A stretch of 64,000 nucleotides of DNA from Hymenobacter sp. YC55 (GCF_029433095.1 NZ_JARNTX010000002.1:1488001-1552000), one strand, 5' to 3'; counted from the first letter of the stretch, positions 1 through 8,861 are shown. The notes: generated by a model not told the origin, from the letters alone. Program-made: numbers and translations.

Positions 1-1
1 A

Positions 2-223
2 ACGGTCCACTTTGTGGCCCAAACTCAACCCGGCGACCTCGCCTTCTTCGACAATGCCGAAGGCAACATCGTGCACGTAGGACTGCTGCTCGACGAGCAG
101 CAAATTATCCACGCCAGCGGCGAAGTGCGCATTGACCCCCTCGACCACAACGGTATTTTCAACCGCGACCGGCAGAAATATTCCCATAAGCTGCGCCTGA
201 TAAAGCGCATCTTAAGCGAATAG
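2..223 (+). CDS. NlpC/P60-family cysteine peptidase, C-terminal fragment
   Basis: The reading frame is open from the left edge, so the 5' end, including the catalytic Cys region, lies outside the window. The visible part has the family signature GDLAFF, then HVGLLLDEQQIIHASG with the conserved His, then VRID. In NlpC/P60 enzymes this half carries the catalytic His of a Cys-His-polar triad that cuts peptidoglycan stem peptides (established for the family). The protein is probably exported or a lipoprotein, but its N-terminus cannot be seen. The assignment to the family is firm; the exact substrate is unknown. Confidence 0.85.
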   Translation, partial: TVHFVAQTQPGDLAFFDNAEGNIVHVGLLLDEQQIIHASGEVRIDPLDHNGIFNRDRQKYSHKLRLIKRILSE

Positions 224-409
224 CTCATTTCTGCGGGCTTTTTGGGTCTTCAGAGCCGTTAAAACGATATATACCAATTAGTAACGAGCATTTGGAACTC
301 AGCCGATCAACTAGGATATGGATTAGAAACTAAAGTTTCTGGCTATTGTTAATACGCTTAGAATCATCTAGCTTTCGCTGTACACGATGATTACTCTCTA
401 GTTAAGCGT

Positions 410-907
410 ATGGATCAAAAAGTCCTAGTTCTCAATGGTGACTACACAGCCATTACGCTGTGCAGTGTGCAGAAGGCTTTTGTGCTGTTGTTTCTGGATA
501 AAGCTGAGATGATTGCCAACTCAGAGAATGGCGTGCTGCGCACAGTCAGCAAGTCGTATCCTAAGCCAAGCATCATCCGGCTTCAACGGTATGTGCGCGT
601 GCCGTACAAAGGCATTGCCCTAAGCCGGCACAACATTATGAAGCGTGACCATTTCGAGTGTCAGTATTGCGGTTCTACCAAAAACTTGACCCTTGACCAC
701 GTACTACCCCGCTCCCGTGGCGGCGACTCCAGTTGGGGCAACTTGCTTACCGCTTGTTCCCGGTGCAACCATGCCAAAGGGCATCGTACCCCGCAGGAAG
801 CCGGCCTCACAATTCGGCAGCAACCGAAGAAACCGACCTTATCTGGTTTCCTCAAACTCAGCGCCGGTACCATCGACCATAACTGGCACGCCTATCTGAA
901 TAATTAA
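410..907 (+). CDS. HNH endonuclease family protein
   Basis: This 165-residue protein has an N-terminal region of about 70 residues (MDQKVLVLNGDYTAI) and a C-terminal HNH module. The module shows CQYCG, then LDHVLPRSRGG, then NLLTACSRCNHAKGHRTP: two CxxC pairs of a zinc-stabilised beta-beta-alpha-metal fold with the catalytic DH and the following N and H. It matches the stand-alone HNH proteins common in Bacteroidota chromosomes, whose physiological role is not established. It is followed directly by a strong terminator, so it is probably monocistronic. A nuclease activity is inferred from the motif. Confidence 0.88.
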   Translation: MDQKVLVLNGDYTAITLCSVQKAFVLLFLDKAEMIANSENGVLRTVSKSYPKPSIIRLQRYVRVPYKGIALSRHNIMKRDHFECQYCGSTKNLTLDHVLPRSRGGDSSWGNLLTACSRCNHAKGHRTPQEAGLTIRQQPKKPTLSGFLKLSAGTIDHNWHAYLNN

Positions 908-940
908 GCCGGAAGCATTGCTTACCGGCTTTTTTTTTGC
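906..940 (+). terminator. Rho-independent terminator of the HNH gene
   Basis: A hairpin AGCCGG-AAGC-ATT-GCTT-A-CCGGCT begins just after the stop codon and runs into nine T residues. This is a textbook intrinsic terminator for the rightward HNH transcript. Confidence 0.85.
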
Positions 941-1110
941 CTGTACTTTAGAATAAAACGTGTACGGGAAAAGATAGACAAGTGGTTAGCTGTGTAGCAG
1001 TAGCACAAGCACAAAGGCTTATGCTACTGCTACGCAACTGACTGTGCTGGAAAATCAGCTACGAACACCAGGCTACCTTAACCTAAACCAGTTAAAATAG
1101 CTGGTATGCA

Positions 1111-1152
1111 AAAATGCCCCTGGCTTTATGTGAGAAGCCAAGGGCATTTTGT
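1111..1152 (-). terminator. Terminator of the alpha/beta hydrolase gene
   Basis: The 14-base arms 1113-1126 and 1135-1148 (AATGCCCCTGGCTT against AAGCCAAGGGCATT, one G-T type mismatch) form a stable hairpin, with A residues on the left that become U residues on the minus-strand transcript. It lies 50 bases after the leftward hydrolase stop. Confidence 0.75.
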
Positions 1153-1197
1153 TGCTATAGAACCATCATCGTAAGTAACAGTCCTGGGGTGTGGCGC

Positions 1198-2037
1198 CTA
1201 CGAACCGGTGACGAAAGCCAGCAGGTCGCGGTTCAGTTGGTCTTTGTTGGTGATGAAGAGGCCGTGGGGGGCTCCTTCGTAAACAAGGTAGTTCGCTTGT
1301 TTCAGGTGTTCAGTCATTCGGGCGCCGCTGTTTTTGATTGGCACCGTTTTGTCTTCGTCGCCGTGAATCACTAGGGCCGGAACACTGATAGTGGCCAGGT
1401 CAGGACGGAAATCAGTTTCGGCAAAGGCGTGGGCGCAGGCCACAGTAGCTTGGTGTGAGCCGAGTGAAGCCATGCCAAACGACCAGTCGAGAACGGCTTG
1501 GCTAACGGGCTTGTTGAGGACCCCAACGCCGTAGAAGTCTTTACTGAACGACTGCAGGAAGTCGAACCGGTCTTTGGCGATGTTGGCTTGAATCTCGTCG
1601 AACACCGATTGCGGAACTCCGTCGGGGTTGTCGTCGGTCTTCAGCAGATAGGGCGTTACCGCCGACACGAAGGCCACTTTGGCTACGCGGGCGCCACCGT
1701 GGCGGCTCATGTAGCGGGCCACTTCGCCACCACCCATCGAGAAGCCTACCAGCGTTACGTTTTGCAGGTCCAGCGTGTCAAGTACGGCTTTCAAATCGTC
1801 GGCCAGCGTGTCATAATTGTATCCCTCAAACGGCTTCGAGGAGTTTCCGAATCCACGGCGCGTATAGGCTATTACGCGTAGGCCGTGTTTGGGCAACTCG
1901 CCTAGTTGATAGGTCCAAGCTTCGTGGTTTTGCGGCCAGCCATGAATCAACACAACGGGCGTACCTTGGCCCTGGTCGGTGTAATGCAATCTAATGTCTT
2001 CACCGTTGGCGTCTTGGCCGACTTTGATGTAGCTCAT
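1198..2037 (-). CDS. Alpha/beta hydrolase, non-haem chloroperoxidase/arylesterase type
   Basis: This 279-residue cytoplasmic protein has the alpha/beta-hydrolase fold: oxyanion motif HGWPQNHEAW at about 32-41, nucleophile elbow GFSMGGG with Ser100, acid Asp229 in HGDEDKTVP, and His258 in GAPHGL. Spacing and the GFSMGGGE elbow match the cofactor-free haloperoxidase/esterase subfamily. Such enzymes hydrolyse small esters or lactones and can show perhydrolase activity in vitro; the natural substrate cannot be read from sequence. It is transcribed alone and has its own terminator downstream. Confidence 0.88.
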   Translation of the reverse strand: MSYIKVGQDANGEDIRLHYTDQGQGTPVVLIHGWPQNHEAWTYQLGELPKHGLRVIAYTRRGFGNSSKPFEGYNYDTLADDLKAVLDTLDLQNVTLVGFSMGGGEVARYMSRHGGARVAKVAFVSAVTPYLLKTDDNPDGVPQSVFDEIQANIAKDRFDFLQSFSKDFYGVGVLNKPVSQAVLDWSFGMASLGSHQATVACAHAFAETDFRPDLATISVPALVIHGDEDKTVPIKNSGARMTEHLKQANYLVYEGAPHGLFITNKDQLNRDLLAFVTGS

Positions 2038-2152
2038 GAGGAGAGAATTTTGAAAATAAGCGCTGAAAGATGTTGGTACATACGCAGCATATGCTGTTGA
2101 GGTATTTTTAGAACAATATCTTGCACATATCTTTCCTACTTATCCAGTACAG

Positions 2153-3415
2153 ATGAGCTTACCTGTCACGAGCTGTTTATCACCTCTCCGTATTTCCAGC
2201 TTGCTGCTAGGTGTGCTGATGGCTGCCTGCCAATCCAAAACTGATTCTGGAAGCATTGCCACGCAACTCGATCAGAAGGCGGCCATCGTACCACCCAAAG
2301 ATTCGCCTGGCACTTGGTACCGGTGCTACCGCGGCACGCTCGGCCCCGAAACTATCACGCTACACCTCCAAATGCTGCCCGCGGGCTACGGAGGCCGCAG
2401 CGCCGCCAGCTTTGTAGGTTCCTACAGTGGTCCTGATGGGCAACCTTACGAATTAGGCTCCGACTACGACGCCTTTATTACGCCGGACAGTGTGGTGGTG
2501 CGGGACCAAAGCCTTGAGCTGCAAGACGAAAATTCCAACGGGCCAATTTGGCGGCTGCATATCAATGGCAAGGAACTCCTAGGCAACCGAGCCGGGCAGC
2601 CCGTGCAATTGCGCGAAGTTGATTTGCCAGGCAGTATATCCTTCATTTCGCGCTATTTCACCGATTCGGTGGCGGCGTATCCTAACCAGCCTAAGTCACC
2701 ACACGGACACACTAGCCTGCACACCCTAATACCTACCAACGGCCCCGAATCAGCGCGCAGCGCTTTAGCCACTGGTATCCTGCGCGGTCTGCGCGGCGAT
2801 ACCCTGGATACCAAAGCAGCGCCAGCCTCGGTAGAGCAATTTTGGGAGCAACAGGCTAGCGCCTTCAAAAAAGAGTACCAACTAAGCGTTGCTGACCTTG
2901 TCAAGGATAGACCCGCGGAGCCCGACACCAGTAGCAGTGCTCCCTCGTACGACTACATGCTGCGTTACGAAGACCAAGCGGCCACGCACGTGCTCTGGAA
3001 TCAGCAGAATCTGCTGAGCCTTGGGTTTTTCACGTACAGCTACACGGGTGGTGCCCACGGCAACTACGGCACCAGCGCCGTTACCTTCGATACTCGTACC
3101 GGCCGCGCCCTACGCTTTTCCGATATTTTTCGCCCCAATTCTGATGCCCAGCTTAGCACTTTGCTTGAGCAAGCTGTGCGTCGCGTGCTGCATCAACCAG
3201 CCTCCGTTAAGCTCGATGACTTTCTTTTCGTGAAGAAAATGCCTGTTAGCCATAACCTATATCTGACGAGTGGCGGCGTAGTTTTCATTTACACTCCCTA
3301 TGAAATTGCTTCGTACGCTCAAGGCGAGCTTCGGCTGTTTGTGCCGCTAGACCAATTGCGCCCCTTGTTGAAACCCAATTTGCCAATAGGAGGGGCAGAG
3401 GTAAGTCACCGCTAG
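2153..3415 (+). CDS. DUF3298-type lipoprotein
   Basis: This 420-residue protein starts with a lipoprotein signal peptide ending in LMAAC (Cys about 26), so it should be anchored in the envelope. The C-terminal half has the DUF3298 signature: a TYSYTGGAHGNYGT segment, then AVTFDTRTGRALRFSDIF, ending in an IYTPYEIASYAQGELRLFVPLDQL block. Related domains occur in RsiV and PdaC, where the fold binds or cuts peptidoglycan-related ligands (established for those proteins). In this protein the function is not known. The gene appears to be monocistronic. Confidence 0.8.
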   Translation: MSLPVTSCLSPLRISSLLLGVLMAACQSKTDSGSIATQLDQKAAIVPPKDSPGTWYRCYRGTLGPETITLHLQMLPAGYGGRSAASFVGSYSGPDGQPYELGSDYDAFITPDSVVVRDQSLELQDENSNGPIWRLHINGKELLGNRAGQPVQLREVDLPGSISFISRYFTDSVAAYPNQPKSPHGHTSLHTLIPTNGPESARSALATGILRGLRGDTLDTKAAPASVEQFWEQQASAFKKEYQLSVADLVKDRPAEPDTSSSAPSYDYMLRYEDQAATHVLWNQQNLLSLGFFTYSYTGGAHGNYGTSAVTFDTRTGRALRFSDIFRPNSDAQLSTLLEQAVRRVLHQPASVKLDDFLFVKKMPVSHNLYLTSGGVVFIYTPYEIASYAQGELRLFVPLDQLRPLLKPNLPIGGAEVSHR

Positions 3416-3624
3416 CCGATAAGATAGCGGTGACTATGCATAGGTACTTCTTGTTAAAATCAGGGCGCGAGGTAGTCCTTGCTGGTGTGTTCTTATTGGG
3501 TATCAGTGCTATGCTGTAGAAAAATCGATTAGTAGGGAGCAACAAAAACATAGGCCGGGGTATTGCCATTGTGCAAAATGCGGGGCTTATGGACGATTCC
3601 GGATGAGCTAGCGTTAGAGGGACA

Positions 3625-3632
3625 TACCTTTG
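3625..3632 (+). promoter_or_regulatory. Bacteroidota -7 box (TACCTTTG) of the desaturase gene
   Basis: TACCTTTG matches the Bacteroidota housekeeping -7 consensus TAnnTTTG and lies 25 bases before the desaturase ATG. No clean -33 TTG is obvious, so the call rests on the -7 box and its position. Confidence 0.55.
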
Positions 3633-3657
3633 CAGGATTCCTTCATCATCACTTCAT

Positions 3658-4722
3658 ATGCAAGCACCTAAGTTCGCGGCTTCTCGCTCCTTTCATAAGG
3701 AGTTGAAACTCCGCACCAATGCCTACTTCGCTGAAGCAGGCAAAGACACTACCGGCGACTCCCGTTTGTTTGCCAAAGCCATCATCCTCACGGTTTCGTT
3801 CGTGGCCGTGTACCTGCACCTGGTTTTCCTGACGCCTCCCGCTTGGCTGGCACTTCTGGAGTGCGCCCTGCTAGGCCTCGTGGGGTCAGCTATTGGTTTC
3901 AACGTTATGCACGACGGCGCCCACGGCTCGTTCAGCAAGTCGAAATGGGTTAATCAGTTTGCTTCGTTCACGCTTAATGTGCTCGGCGGCAACAGCTTCA
4001 TGTGGAATATGAAGCACAACCTCATCCACCACATGTACACCAACGTGGACGGCGTAGACGACGACCTCGACGCACAACCATGGTTGCGCCTGAGCAGCAC
4101 CCAAACGCGCTACCGTTTCCACCGTTTCCAGCACCTCTACTTCTGGTTTTTCTACGCCCTGCTCTTCATTGCCTGGATTTTCTTCATGGACTACCAGAAG
4201 TACTTCAAAGGCAAAATCGGGGAAATGCCTATCAAGAAAATGACGGCTTCCGACCAAGGCGTGTTCTGGGGTTTCAAGGCGCTGCACTTGTTCCTGTTCG
4301 TTGCCCTGCCCATCTATACCGTCGGCTTCGTTGCCTGGATAATTGGTTTCTTGGTATTTGCCACAGTTGTTGGATTCACCATGAGCATCGTGTTTCAATT
4401 GGCGCACACCGTCGAGCACGCAGCCTTTCCTATCCCGCACGAAATCACCAACAAGCTGGAAGATGAATGGGCTATCCACCAAATTAAAACCACTGCTAAC
4501 TTCGCTACCGATAGCAAAGTCATCAGCTGGTTGGTAGGCGGCCTCAATTTCCAGGTGGAGCACCACTTGTTTCCTAACATCTCTCACATCCACTATCCTG
4601 CCCTCAATAAAATCATCCGGCAGGCTTGTCTGGAGTTTGGTGTGGAGTACAACGAGTACCCGAAGATGCGCTACGCCGTAGCCTCTCACGTAGCACACTT
4701 ACGCGAAATGGGCCGGGCGTAA
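3658..4722 (+). CDS. Membrane fatty-acid (acyl-CoA/acyl-lipid) desaturase
   Basis: This 354-residue integral membrane di-iron desaturase has all three histidine boxes: HDGAH (His85, His89), KHNLIHH (His120, His124, His125) and QVEHH near residue 300. The QxxHH third box is typical of front-end or linoleoyl-CoA-type desaturases. Hydrophobic segments lie at about 40-83, 155-175 and 215-250. The enzyme inserts double bonds into acyl chains of membrane lipids using O2 and an electron donor (family knowledge). It is flanked by its own -7 box and a terminator, so it is probably a single-gene unit. Regiospecificity is not predictable. Confidence 0.93.
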   Translation: MQAPKFAASRSFHKELKLRTNAYFAEAGKDTTGDSRLFAKAIILTVSFVAVYLHLVFLTPPAWLALLECALLGLVGSAIGFNVMHDGAHGSFSKSKWVNQFASFTLNVLGGNSFMWNMKHNLIHHMYTNVDGVDDDLDAQPWLRLSSTQTRYRFHRFQHLYFWFFYALLFIAWIFFMDYQKYFKGKIGEMPIKKMTASDQGVFWGFKALHLFLFVALPIYTVGFVAWIIGFLVFATVVGFTMSIVFQLAHTVEHAAFPIPHEITNKLEDEWAIHQIKTTANFATDSKVISWLVGGLNFQVEHHLFPNISHIHYPALNKIIRQACLEFGVEYNEYPKMRYAVASHVAHLREMGRA

Positions 4723-4754
4723 GCAAGTTTAAGAGCAAGTAATTAGTTTAGTTA

Positions 4755-4790
4755 GAAGAGGATTGCAGTAGTTATTGCAGTCCTCTTTTC
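4755..4790 (+). terminator. Terminator of the desaturase gene
   Basis: Arms AGAGGATTGCA (4757-4767) and TGCAGTCCTCT (4776-4786), with one G-U pair, are followed by a T run. The hairpin ends about 15 bases before the next gene. Confidence 0.75.
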
Positions 4791-4801
4791 TATTTACAGT
4801 G

Positions 4802-5203
4802 ATGCAAAGGCTCCTTTTAATATCCTTACTTATAATCACTACTAGCTGCCGTAACAAGGAGTACAGGACGGTTACTATTGGCAATCCCAAGGTTGATAAA
4901 GCATGGGTATCTATGCAGGTGCCAGCTAGCTGGAAGTACCAGAAGAAACTTTGGGCATTCGGATCTGATTGCCAAGAATGTGGTTACACAGTGAGTAACG
5001 AAATAGTAAGCACAAGCAGGGATAGAGCGAGCCTTAACATGGATTCGGATAGCATAGATAATGAAGGGTGTTTTATACATATAGATGTTGCTCCAAAAGG
5101 CGAATTCCGTCTTGTGCCTAAGTATGAAGTAGAAGCAATAAAGGACAAAAATCCTGGGTGCATAATCCTTTCCGTTGATACTGATTCAACAAAGGCAGTG
5201 TAG
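4802..5203 (+). CDS. Small lipoprotein of unknown function
   Basis: The ATG at 4802 gives 133 residues beginning MQRLLLISLLIITTSC, a lipoprotein signal with Cys16; an upstream TTG lies inside the preceding terminator and is less likely. The mature part has a CQECG pair and a KDKNPGC segment but no domain I recognise. Base composition is richer in A and T than the neighbours. It is probably an envelope lipoprotein particular to this lineage; function unknown. Confidence 0.6.
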   Translation: MQRLLLISLLIITTSCRNKEYRTVTIGNPKVDKAWVSMQVPASWKYQKKLWAFGSDCQECGYTVSNEIVSTSRDRASLNMDSDSIDNEGCFIHIDVAPKGEFRLVPKYEVEAIKDKNPGCIILSVDTDSTKAV

Positions 5204-5430
5204 ACATAAGTGCTTATGAAATACAGCGTTGCTTGTATTTTCGCCAGATTACAATAGTGAAGAATAATACTAGATTCCACTTTTTCTTTGGAAGAAGTAA
5301 GCACATATCTTCCATTAAGGAGACAATAGATGAAATAAAAAACAGCATCGTTTGCCATGCCACTAAGTAAGGTTTGGCAAGTATTGTAACCGGAGCTACT
5401 ATCTCCTTTCCATCTCTTCTTCAAATTGCT
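5204..5430. other. AT-rich intergenic stretch before rpsA
   Basis: Between the small lipoprotein and the rpsA promoter I see no convincing gene, RNA or repeat. A minus-strand frame crosses this stretch but overlaps the lipoprotein and the rpsA promoter and has no recognisable protein character. Confidence 0.5.
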
Positions 5431-5546
5431 TATCTTTGCCGCCCCGTCAGGGTGGCGGGCCGGCGCTTTCATGCTGTGTATCAAGTAAAAACGCGTTCCG
5501 GAGTTGGCCCTGAGCCGGACGTGTACAGCAGGGCTACAAGCAACAA
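5431..5546 (+). promoter_or_regulatory. rpsA promoter -7 box and about 100-base leader
   Basis: TATCTTTG at 5431-5438 matches TAnnTTTG. It leaves a leader of about 100 bases that includes the GC-rich stretch CCGCCCCGTCAGGGTGGCGG (about 5439-5458), able to fold back on itself. S1 leaders are autoregulated in gammaproteobacteria (established there); whether this leader does the same is speculation. Confidence 0.55.
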
Positions 5547-7580
5547 ATGGCTGAAGTAGCAGATAACTTCGACTGGGACAATGTAGGGGCGTCAGGCTTC
5601 GGTGGTAACTATACCCCCGAGCAGCGTGCCGAAATGGAGCAGATGTACGGCAATACGCTGACTACCGTACAGGAAGAAGAAGTAGTAAGAGGCGTTGTGG
5701 TGGGTATCACCGAGCGCGACGTAATCCTGAACATCGGCTTCAAGTCCGATGGTTTGGTGTCTATCACTGAATTCCGCGACCTGCCCGACCTGAAAATCGG
5801 TGACGAGGTAGAGGTATTCATCGAAGACCAAGAAGACCTGAATGGTCAGCTGATCCTGAGCCGCAAGAAGGCGAAGATCAAGCAGGCTTGGAAGTCTATC
5901 TACGACGCGCTGGAGAATGACACCATTCTTGAAGGCGTAGTGAAGCGTCGCACCAAAGGTGGTCTGATCATGGACCTGGACGGTGTTGAAGCTTTCTTGC
6001 CCGGCTCGCAAATCGACGTGAAGCCTATCCGTGACTTCGACATTTATGTTGGTCGTCGGATGGAAGTGAAAGTAGTGAAAATCAACGCTGCTTTCGACAA
6101 CGTGGTAGTTTCGCACAAAGTCCTGATCGAGAAAGACCTCGAGAAGCAGCGCGAAGCCATCCTCAACAACCTGGAGAAAGGCCAGATCCTGGAAGGCGTT
6201 ATCAAGAACATGACCAACTTCGGTGTGTTCATTGACCTTGGTGGCGTTGACGGTCTGTTGCACATCACCGACATTTCGTGGGGCCGCATTGCGCACCCGA
6301 GCGAAGTATTGCAGCTCGACCAGAAGCTGAACATCGTAGTATTGGACTTCGACGAAGCCAAGAAGCGTATCAGCCTCGGTCTGAAGCAGCTGACCGCCCA
6401 CCCATGGGATTCGCTGCCTGCCGACATGGGCGTAGGCTCGAAAGTGAAAGGCCGCATCGTAAACGTAGCCGACTACGGCGCGTTCATGGAAATCATCCCT
6501 GGCGTGGAAGGCCTCATCCACGTTTCGGAAATGAGCTGGAGCCAGCACCTGCGCAACCCGCAGGACTTCATCAAGCAGGGCGACGTAGTAGAAGCGCAGA
6601 TCTTGACGCTCGACCGGGAAGACCGCAAGATGAGCCTCGGCATCAAGCAGCTGAGCGAAGACCCATGGACTCGTGGCGACTTCGCCACCAAGTACGCTGT
6701 GGGCACCTCGCACAACGGCCTCGTGCGTAACCTGACCAACTTCGGCCTGTTCGTAGAACTGGAAGAAGGTGTTGACGGCCTCGTGCACGTATCTGACTTG
6801 TCGTGGACCAAGAAGATCAAGCATCCTTCGGAAGTAGTGAAAGTAGGCGACCGTCTGGACGTGCTTGTACTCGAGTTGGACGTGCCTAACCGTCGCTTGG
6901 CCCTAGGCCACAAGCAACTGGAAGAAAACCCATGGGATACGTTCCAGACGGTATTCACTCCTGGTTCGGTACACAAGGCGACCATCACCGACAAAAACGA
7001 CCGTGGCGCTGTGCTCGAGTTGCCGTACGGCATCGAAGGCTTCGCGTATCCGAAGTCGCTGGTGAAGGAAGATGGTAGCAACGCTGAGAACGGTGAGTCG
7101 CTGGACTTCCGCGTGGTTGAGTTCTCGAAGGATGACCGCCGCATCGTATTGTCGCACACTGCTGTTTACAACCAACAGCAGGAAGAAGACACGCGTGCTG
7201 CCAAGTTCAAGAAGAAAGGCCCCGCTGGTCAGGCTCCAACCGCTACGCAAGGCGAAGGCAAGCTGACCGACCTCAAGAAGCAGCCTGCTGCTGAGAAGTC
7301 GACCCTCGGCGACCTGGATGCTCTGTCGGCTCTGCGCGACAAGATGATGGGTACGGAGCGTCAGGTTGGCGAGCAGAAGCTAGCTTCCAAAGCTGCTCCT
7401 GCCGCTGAGGCTGCCCCCGCTGCCGAAGCTCCTGCAACTGAAGGTGGTATCCTGGCTGCCGTTACTGGTGCTGCCTCCGCTGCCTTCGATAAAGTAACTG
7501 AAGTAGCTGGCGACGTAGTAGACCGTGCCAAGCACTTGCTCGACAGCGATGACGCTGCCGACAAAAAAGACGAAGAATAA
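5547..7580 (+). CDS. rpsA: 30S ribosomal protein S1
   Basis: This 677-residue protein contains six S1 OB-fold RNA-binding repeats, roughly at residues 46-113, 130-200, 213-285, 300-371, 387-458 and 472-543. Repeats 3 to 5 are the most canonical, each with GVF/GAF/GLF, then HVS or HIT, then DISW/EMSW/DLSW and a LGxKQL ending. S1 binds mRNA and the small ribosomal subunit and helps initiation on structured messages. After the last repeat comes a long Ala/Pro/Lys-rich, probably disordered tail with an AAPAAEAAPAAEAP stretch, longer than in Escherichia coli S1 (557 residues in total). The gene is single and strongly terminated. Confidence 0.97.
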   Translation: MAEVADNFDWDNVGASGFGGNYTPEQRAEMEQMYGNTLTTVQEEEVVRGVVVGITERDVILNIGFKSDGLVSITEFRDLPDLKIGDEVEVFIEDQEDLNGQLILSRKKAKIKQAWKSIYDALENDTILEGVVKRRTKGGLIMDLDGVEAFLPGSQIDVKPIRDFDIYVGRRMEVKVVKINAAFDNVVVSHKVLIEKDLEKQREAILNNLEKGQILEGVIKNMTNFGVFIDLGGVDGLLHITDISWGRIAHPSEVLQLDQKLNIVVLDFDEAKKRISLGLKQLTAHPWDSLPADMGVGSKVKGRIVNVADYGAFMEIIPGVEGLIHVSEMSWSQHLRNPQDFIKQGDVVEAQILTLDREDRKMSLGIKQLSEDPWTRGDFATKYAVGTSHNGLVRNLTNFGLFVELEEGVDGLVHVSDLSWTKKIKHPSEVVKVGDRLDVLVLELDVPNRRLALGHKQLEENPWDTFQTVFTPGSVHKATITDKNDRGAVLELPYGIEGFAYPKSLVKEDGSNAENGESLDFRVVEFSKDDRRIVLSHTAVYNQQQEEDTRAAKFKKKGPAGQAPTATQGEGKLTDLKKQPAAEKSTLGDLDALSALRDKMMGTERQVGEQKLASKAAPAAEAAPAAEAPATEGGILAAVTGAASAAFDKVTEVAGDVVDRAKHLLDSDDAADKKDEE

Positions 7581-7603
7581 GCTAAGCTTGCTTCTTGCAG
7601 TGG

Positions 7604-7636
7604 AAAGGCCCCGGAGAATTCCGGGGCCTTTTTTGT
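7604..7636 (+). terminator. rpsA terminator
   Basis: AAAGGCCCCGG (7604-7614), loop AGAATT and CCGGGGCCTTTTTT make a GC-rich perfect hairpin with a T tail, 24 bases after the rpsA stop. Confidence 0.92.
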
Positions 7637-7753
7637 GTCTATAGCAGTAGGTAAAGGAAATTTTCAAGATTTTATTCTGCCAGAAAAACAGTGCCTTACC
7701 ATGTCAAACTTGGGAAATACCGCTTCAGGTTTGGCATAAGTCAGATTAAGGTG

Positions 7754-7761
7754 TAAGTTTG
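7754..7761 (+). promoter_or_regulatory. tRNA-Cys promoter -7 box
   Basis: TAAGTTTG fits TAnnTTTG and ends 12 bases before the tRNA. A TTTGG at about 7730 may be the -33 element, at slightly long spacing. Confidence 0.55.
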
Positions 7762-7773
7762 CATCCCCAATCC

Positions 7774-7844
7774 GGTGACGTGACCGAGTGGCTAGGTAGA
7801 GGTCTGCAAAACCTCCTACGGCGGTTCGAATCCGCCCGTCACCT
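7774..7844 (+). tRNA. tRNA-Cys (GCA)
   Basis: The acceptor stem GGTGACG (7774-7780) pairs with CGTCACC (7837-7843), with discriminator T at 7844 as expected for tRNA-Cys. The anticodon stem GAGGT/ACCTC encloses loop CTGCAAA, with anticodon GCA at 7806-7808. The T-arm is GGCGGTTCGAATCCGCC. CCA is not encoded. The prophage has integrated into the 3' end and its copy of the core restores the acceptor and T-arm, so the gene stays functional. Confidence 0.95.
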
Positions 7845-7847
7845 CTT
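7831..7847 (+). repeat. attL core (17-bp direct repeat)
   Basis: TCCGCCCGTCACCTCTT spans the T-arm, acceptor 3' side and discriminator of tRNA-Cys. It is identical to 43951-43967. The bases just outside differ between the two copies (A versus G on the left, A versus T on the right), which fixes the repeat length. Confidence 0.93.
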
Positions 7848-7858
7848 ATTAAGTAAAG

Positions 7859-7898
7859 AACCCCGCTATAAGTCAACCTCTTACAGCGGGGTTTTTTC
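7859..7898 (+). terminator. Phage-supplied terminator after tRNA-Cys
   Basis: Arms AACCCCGCTATAAG (7859-7872) and CTTACAGCGGGGTT (7880-7893), with one mismatch, are followed by six T residues. It lies just inside the prophage and so replaces the chromosomal tRNA terminator, which is now at 43991-44028 beyond attR. Confidence 0.85.
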
Positions 7899-7904
7899 AT
7901 TCAG

Positions 7905-7923
7905 GTACAACATCAGTACAACA
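7905..7923 (+). repeat. Arm-type integrase site, left end
   Basis: GTACAACATCAGTACAACA, itself two copies of GTACAACA separated by TCA, starts 57 bases inside the left core. The identical 19-mer occurs at 43828-43846, 104 bases before the right core. This placement is what is expected for integrase arm-binding sites in attP (inference). Confidence 0.75.
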
Positions 7924-7988
7924 GTGCGATAACTTCTCTCCAAAAACGTTCTGGGAGACCATCATTTGCCCTAGCACTACACACTTCT

Positions 7989-8861
7989 ATGAATTCAGCT
8001 TCCCAGTTGCATGAGCGACTGCTCAAATTGTTTCCAGTAAAAGTTGTTAAGGGTCAGTTTGAGGTGGAGGCCACCATTCAAGCTGAGATGCTTCCTGAGA
8101 TTGCAGCTAAATACTCAGCCGATTCTATTAAGGCTTTCCTGGTAGATAACATCGGCCTGACTAGGCAGCACAACTATTTTTTCCGACTAGGCTCAAAATT
8201 CAACCGCGGAAATTTCGATATCGATGCGCTACCGATGCAGGTCATAAGCAGCCTGCAACAAGACGACAGCTACATTTTCTGGTGCCTGCCTGTAGTTGAA
8301 TACGATTTGGCTCTATTTCCTCCCGGCGAGCAATTCACAATGCAGCTTTACCAGCCGACGAGAATAGTTGTCAATCGAAAAGATGTGGTAATCCAGGCGA
8401 CCATCTTAGAACGTAGTGCTTCCTCTTATATGGAGGTGCCTAAGCAACAAAAGCTAATCGAAATCCAGCGGCGTAATACAGAGGATGTTTTTATTCAGGA
8501 TATTCTTGCCGTATTTAGACAGAGCAACACGATAAGCGTTTGCGACCTAAACCAAGGGGTGAAAGCTCTCTGGAATGGGAACTCTATTGATGCCACTTCG
8601 GTCAGTTATAGAGGTGACAAGTCGATGACTACGAAAGCCATGGACGAGCAATGTACAGTAAAACAGGACTTGCCTGAAGATTTCAAAGACATCATAACTC
8701 GGCCTTTAAGCAGGACCATCTTTCAGCCGATAAGCGATAAAGATCAGTTCAGCCGCAAGTTCACGGTTGACCCTTCCAAGGGTATTCTACGTACCTCTAC
8801 CTACCCAGAGCATCCTGACCAAACCTGGAACATTATCAATGAAATTCTTAGAAATAATTGA
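7989..8861 (+). CDS. Unknown protein, first gene of a three-gene cargo operon
   Basis: This 290-residue, apparently soluble protein has no domain I recognise. It has an N-terminal region rich in amphipathic helices (LHERLLKLFPVKVVKG), a probable beta-rich middle (IVVNRKDVVIQATILERS) and a polar C-terminal part. It is the first rightward gene inside the prophage left end and overlaps the next gene by 23 bases, which suggests translational coupling. Composition is more A/T-rich than the tail genes. Its position, orientation away from the phage modules and company point to a lysogenic accessory function (inference). Confidence 0.7.
   Translation: MNSASQLHERLLKLFPVKVVKGQFEVEATIQAEMLPEIAAKYSADSIKAFLVDNIGLTRQHNYFFRLGSKFNRGNFDIDALPMQVISSLQQDDSYIFWCLPVVEYDLALFPPGEQFTMQLYQPTRIVVNRKDVVIQATILERSASSYMEVPKQQKLIEIQRRNTEDVFIQDILAVFRQSNTISVCDLNQGVKALWNGNSIDATSVSYRGDKSMTTKAMDEQCTVKQDLPEDFKDIITRPLSRTIFQPISDKDQFSRKFTVDPSKGILRTSTYPEHPDQTWNIINEILRNN

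Noticed and set aside
4984..5484. A 166-codon minus-strand frame upstream of rpsA
   Set aside because: It overlaps a lipoprotein gene and the rpsA promoter and has no protein-like features.
5592..6824. A 410-codon open frame on the minus strand across rpsA
   Set aside because: It lies wholly opposite the conserved S1 repeats and has the low-complexity His/Val/Gln-rich look of an antisense shadow.
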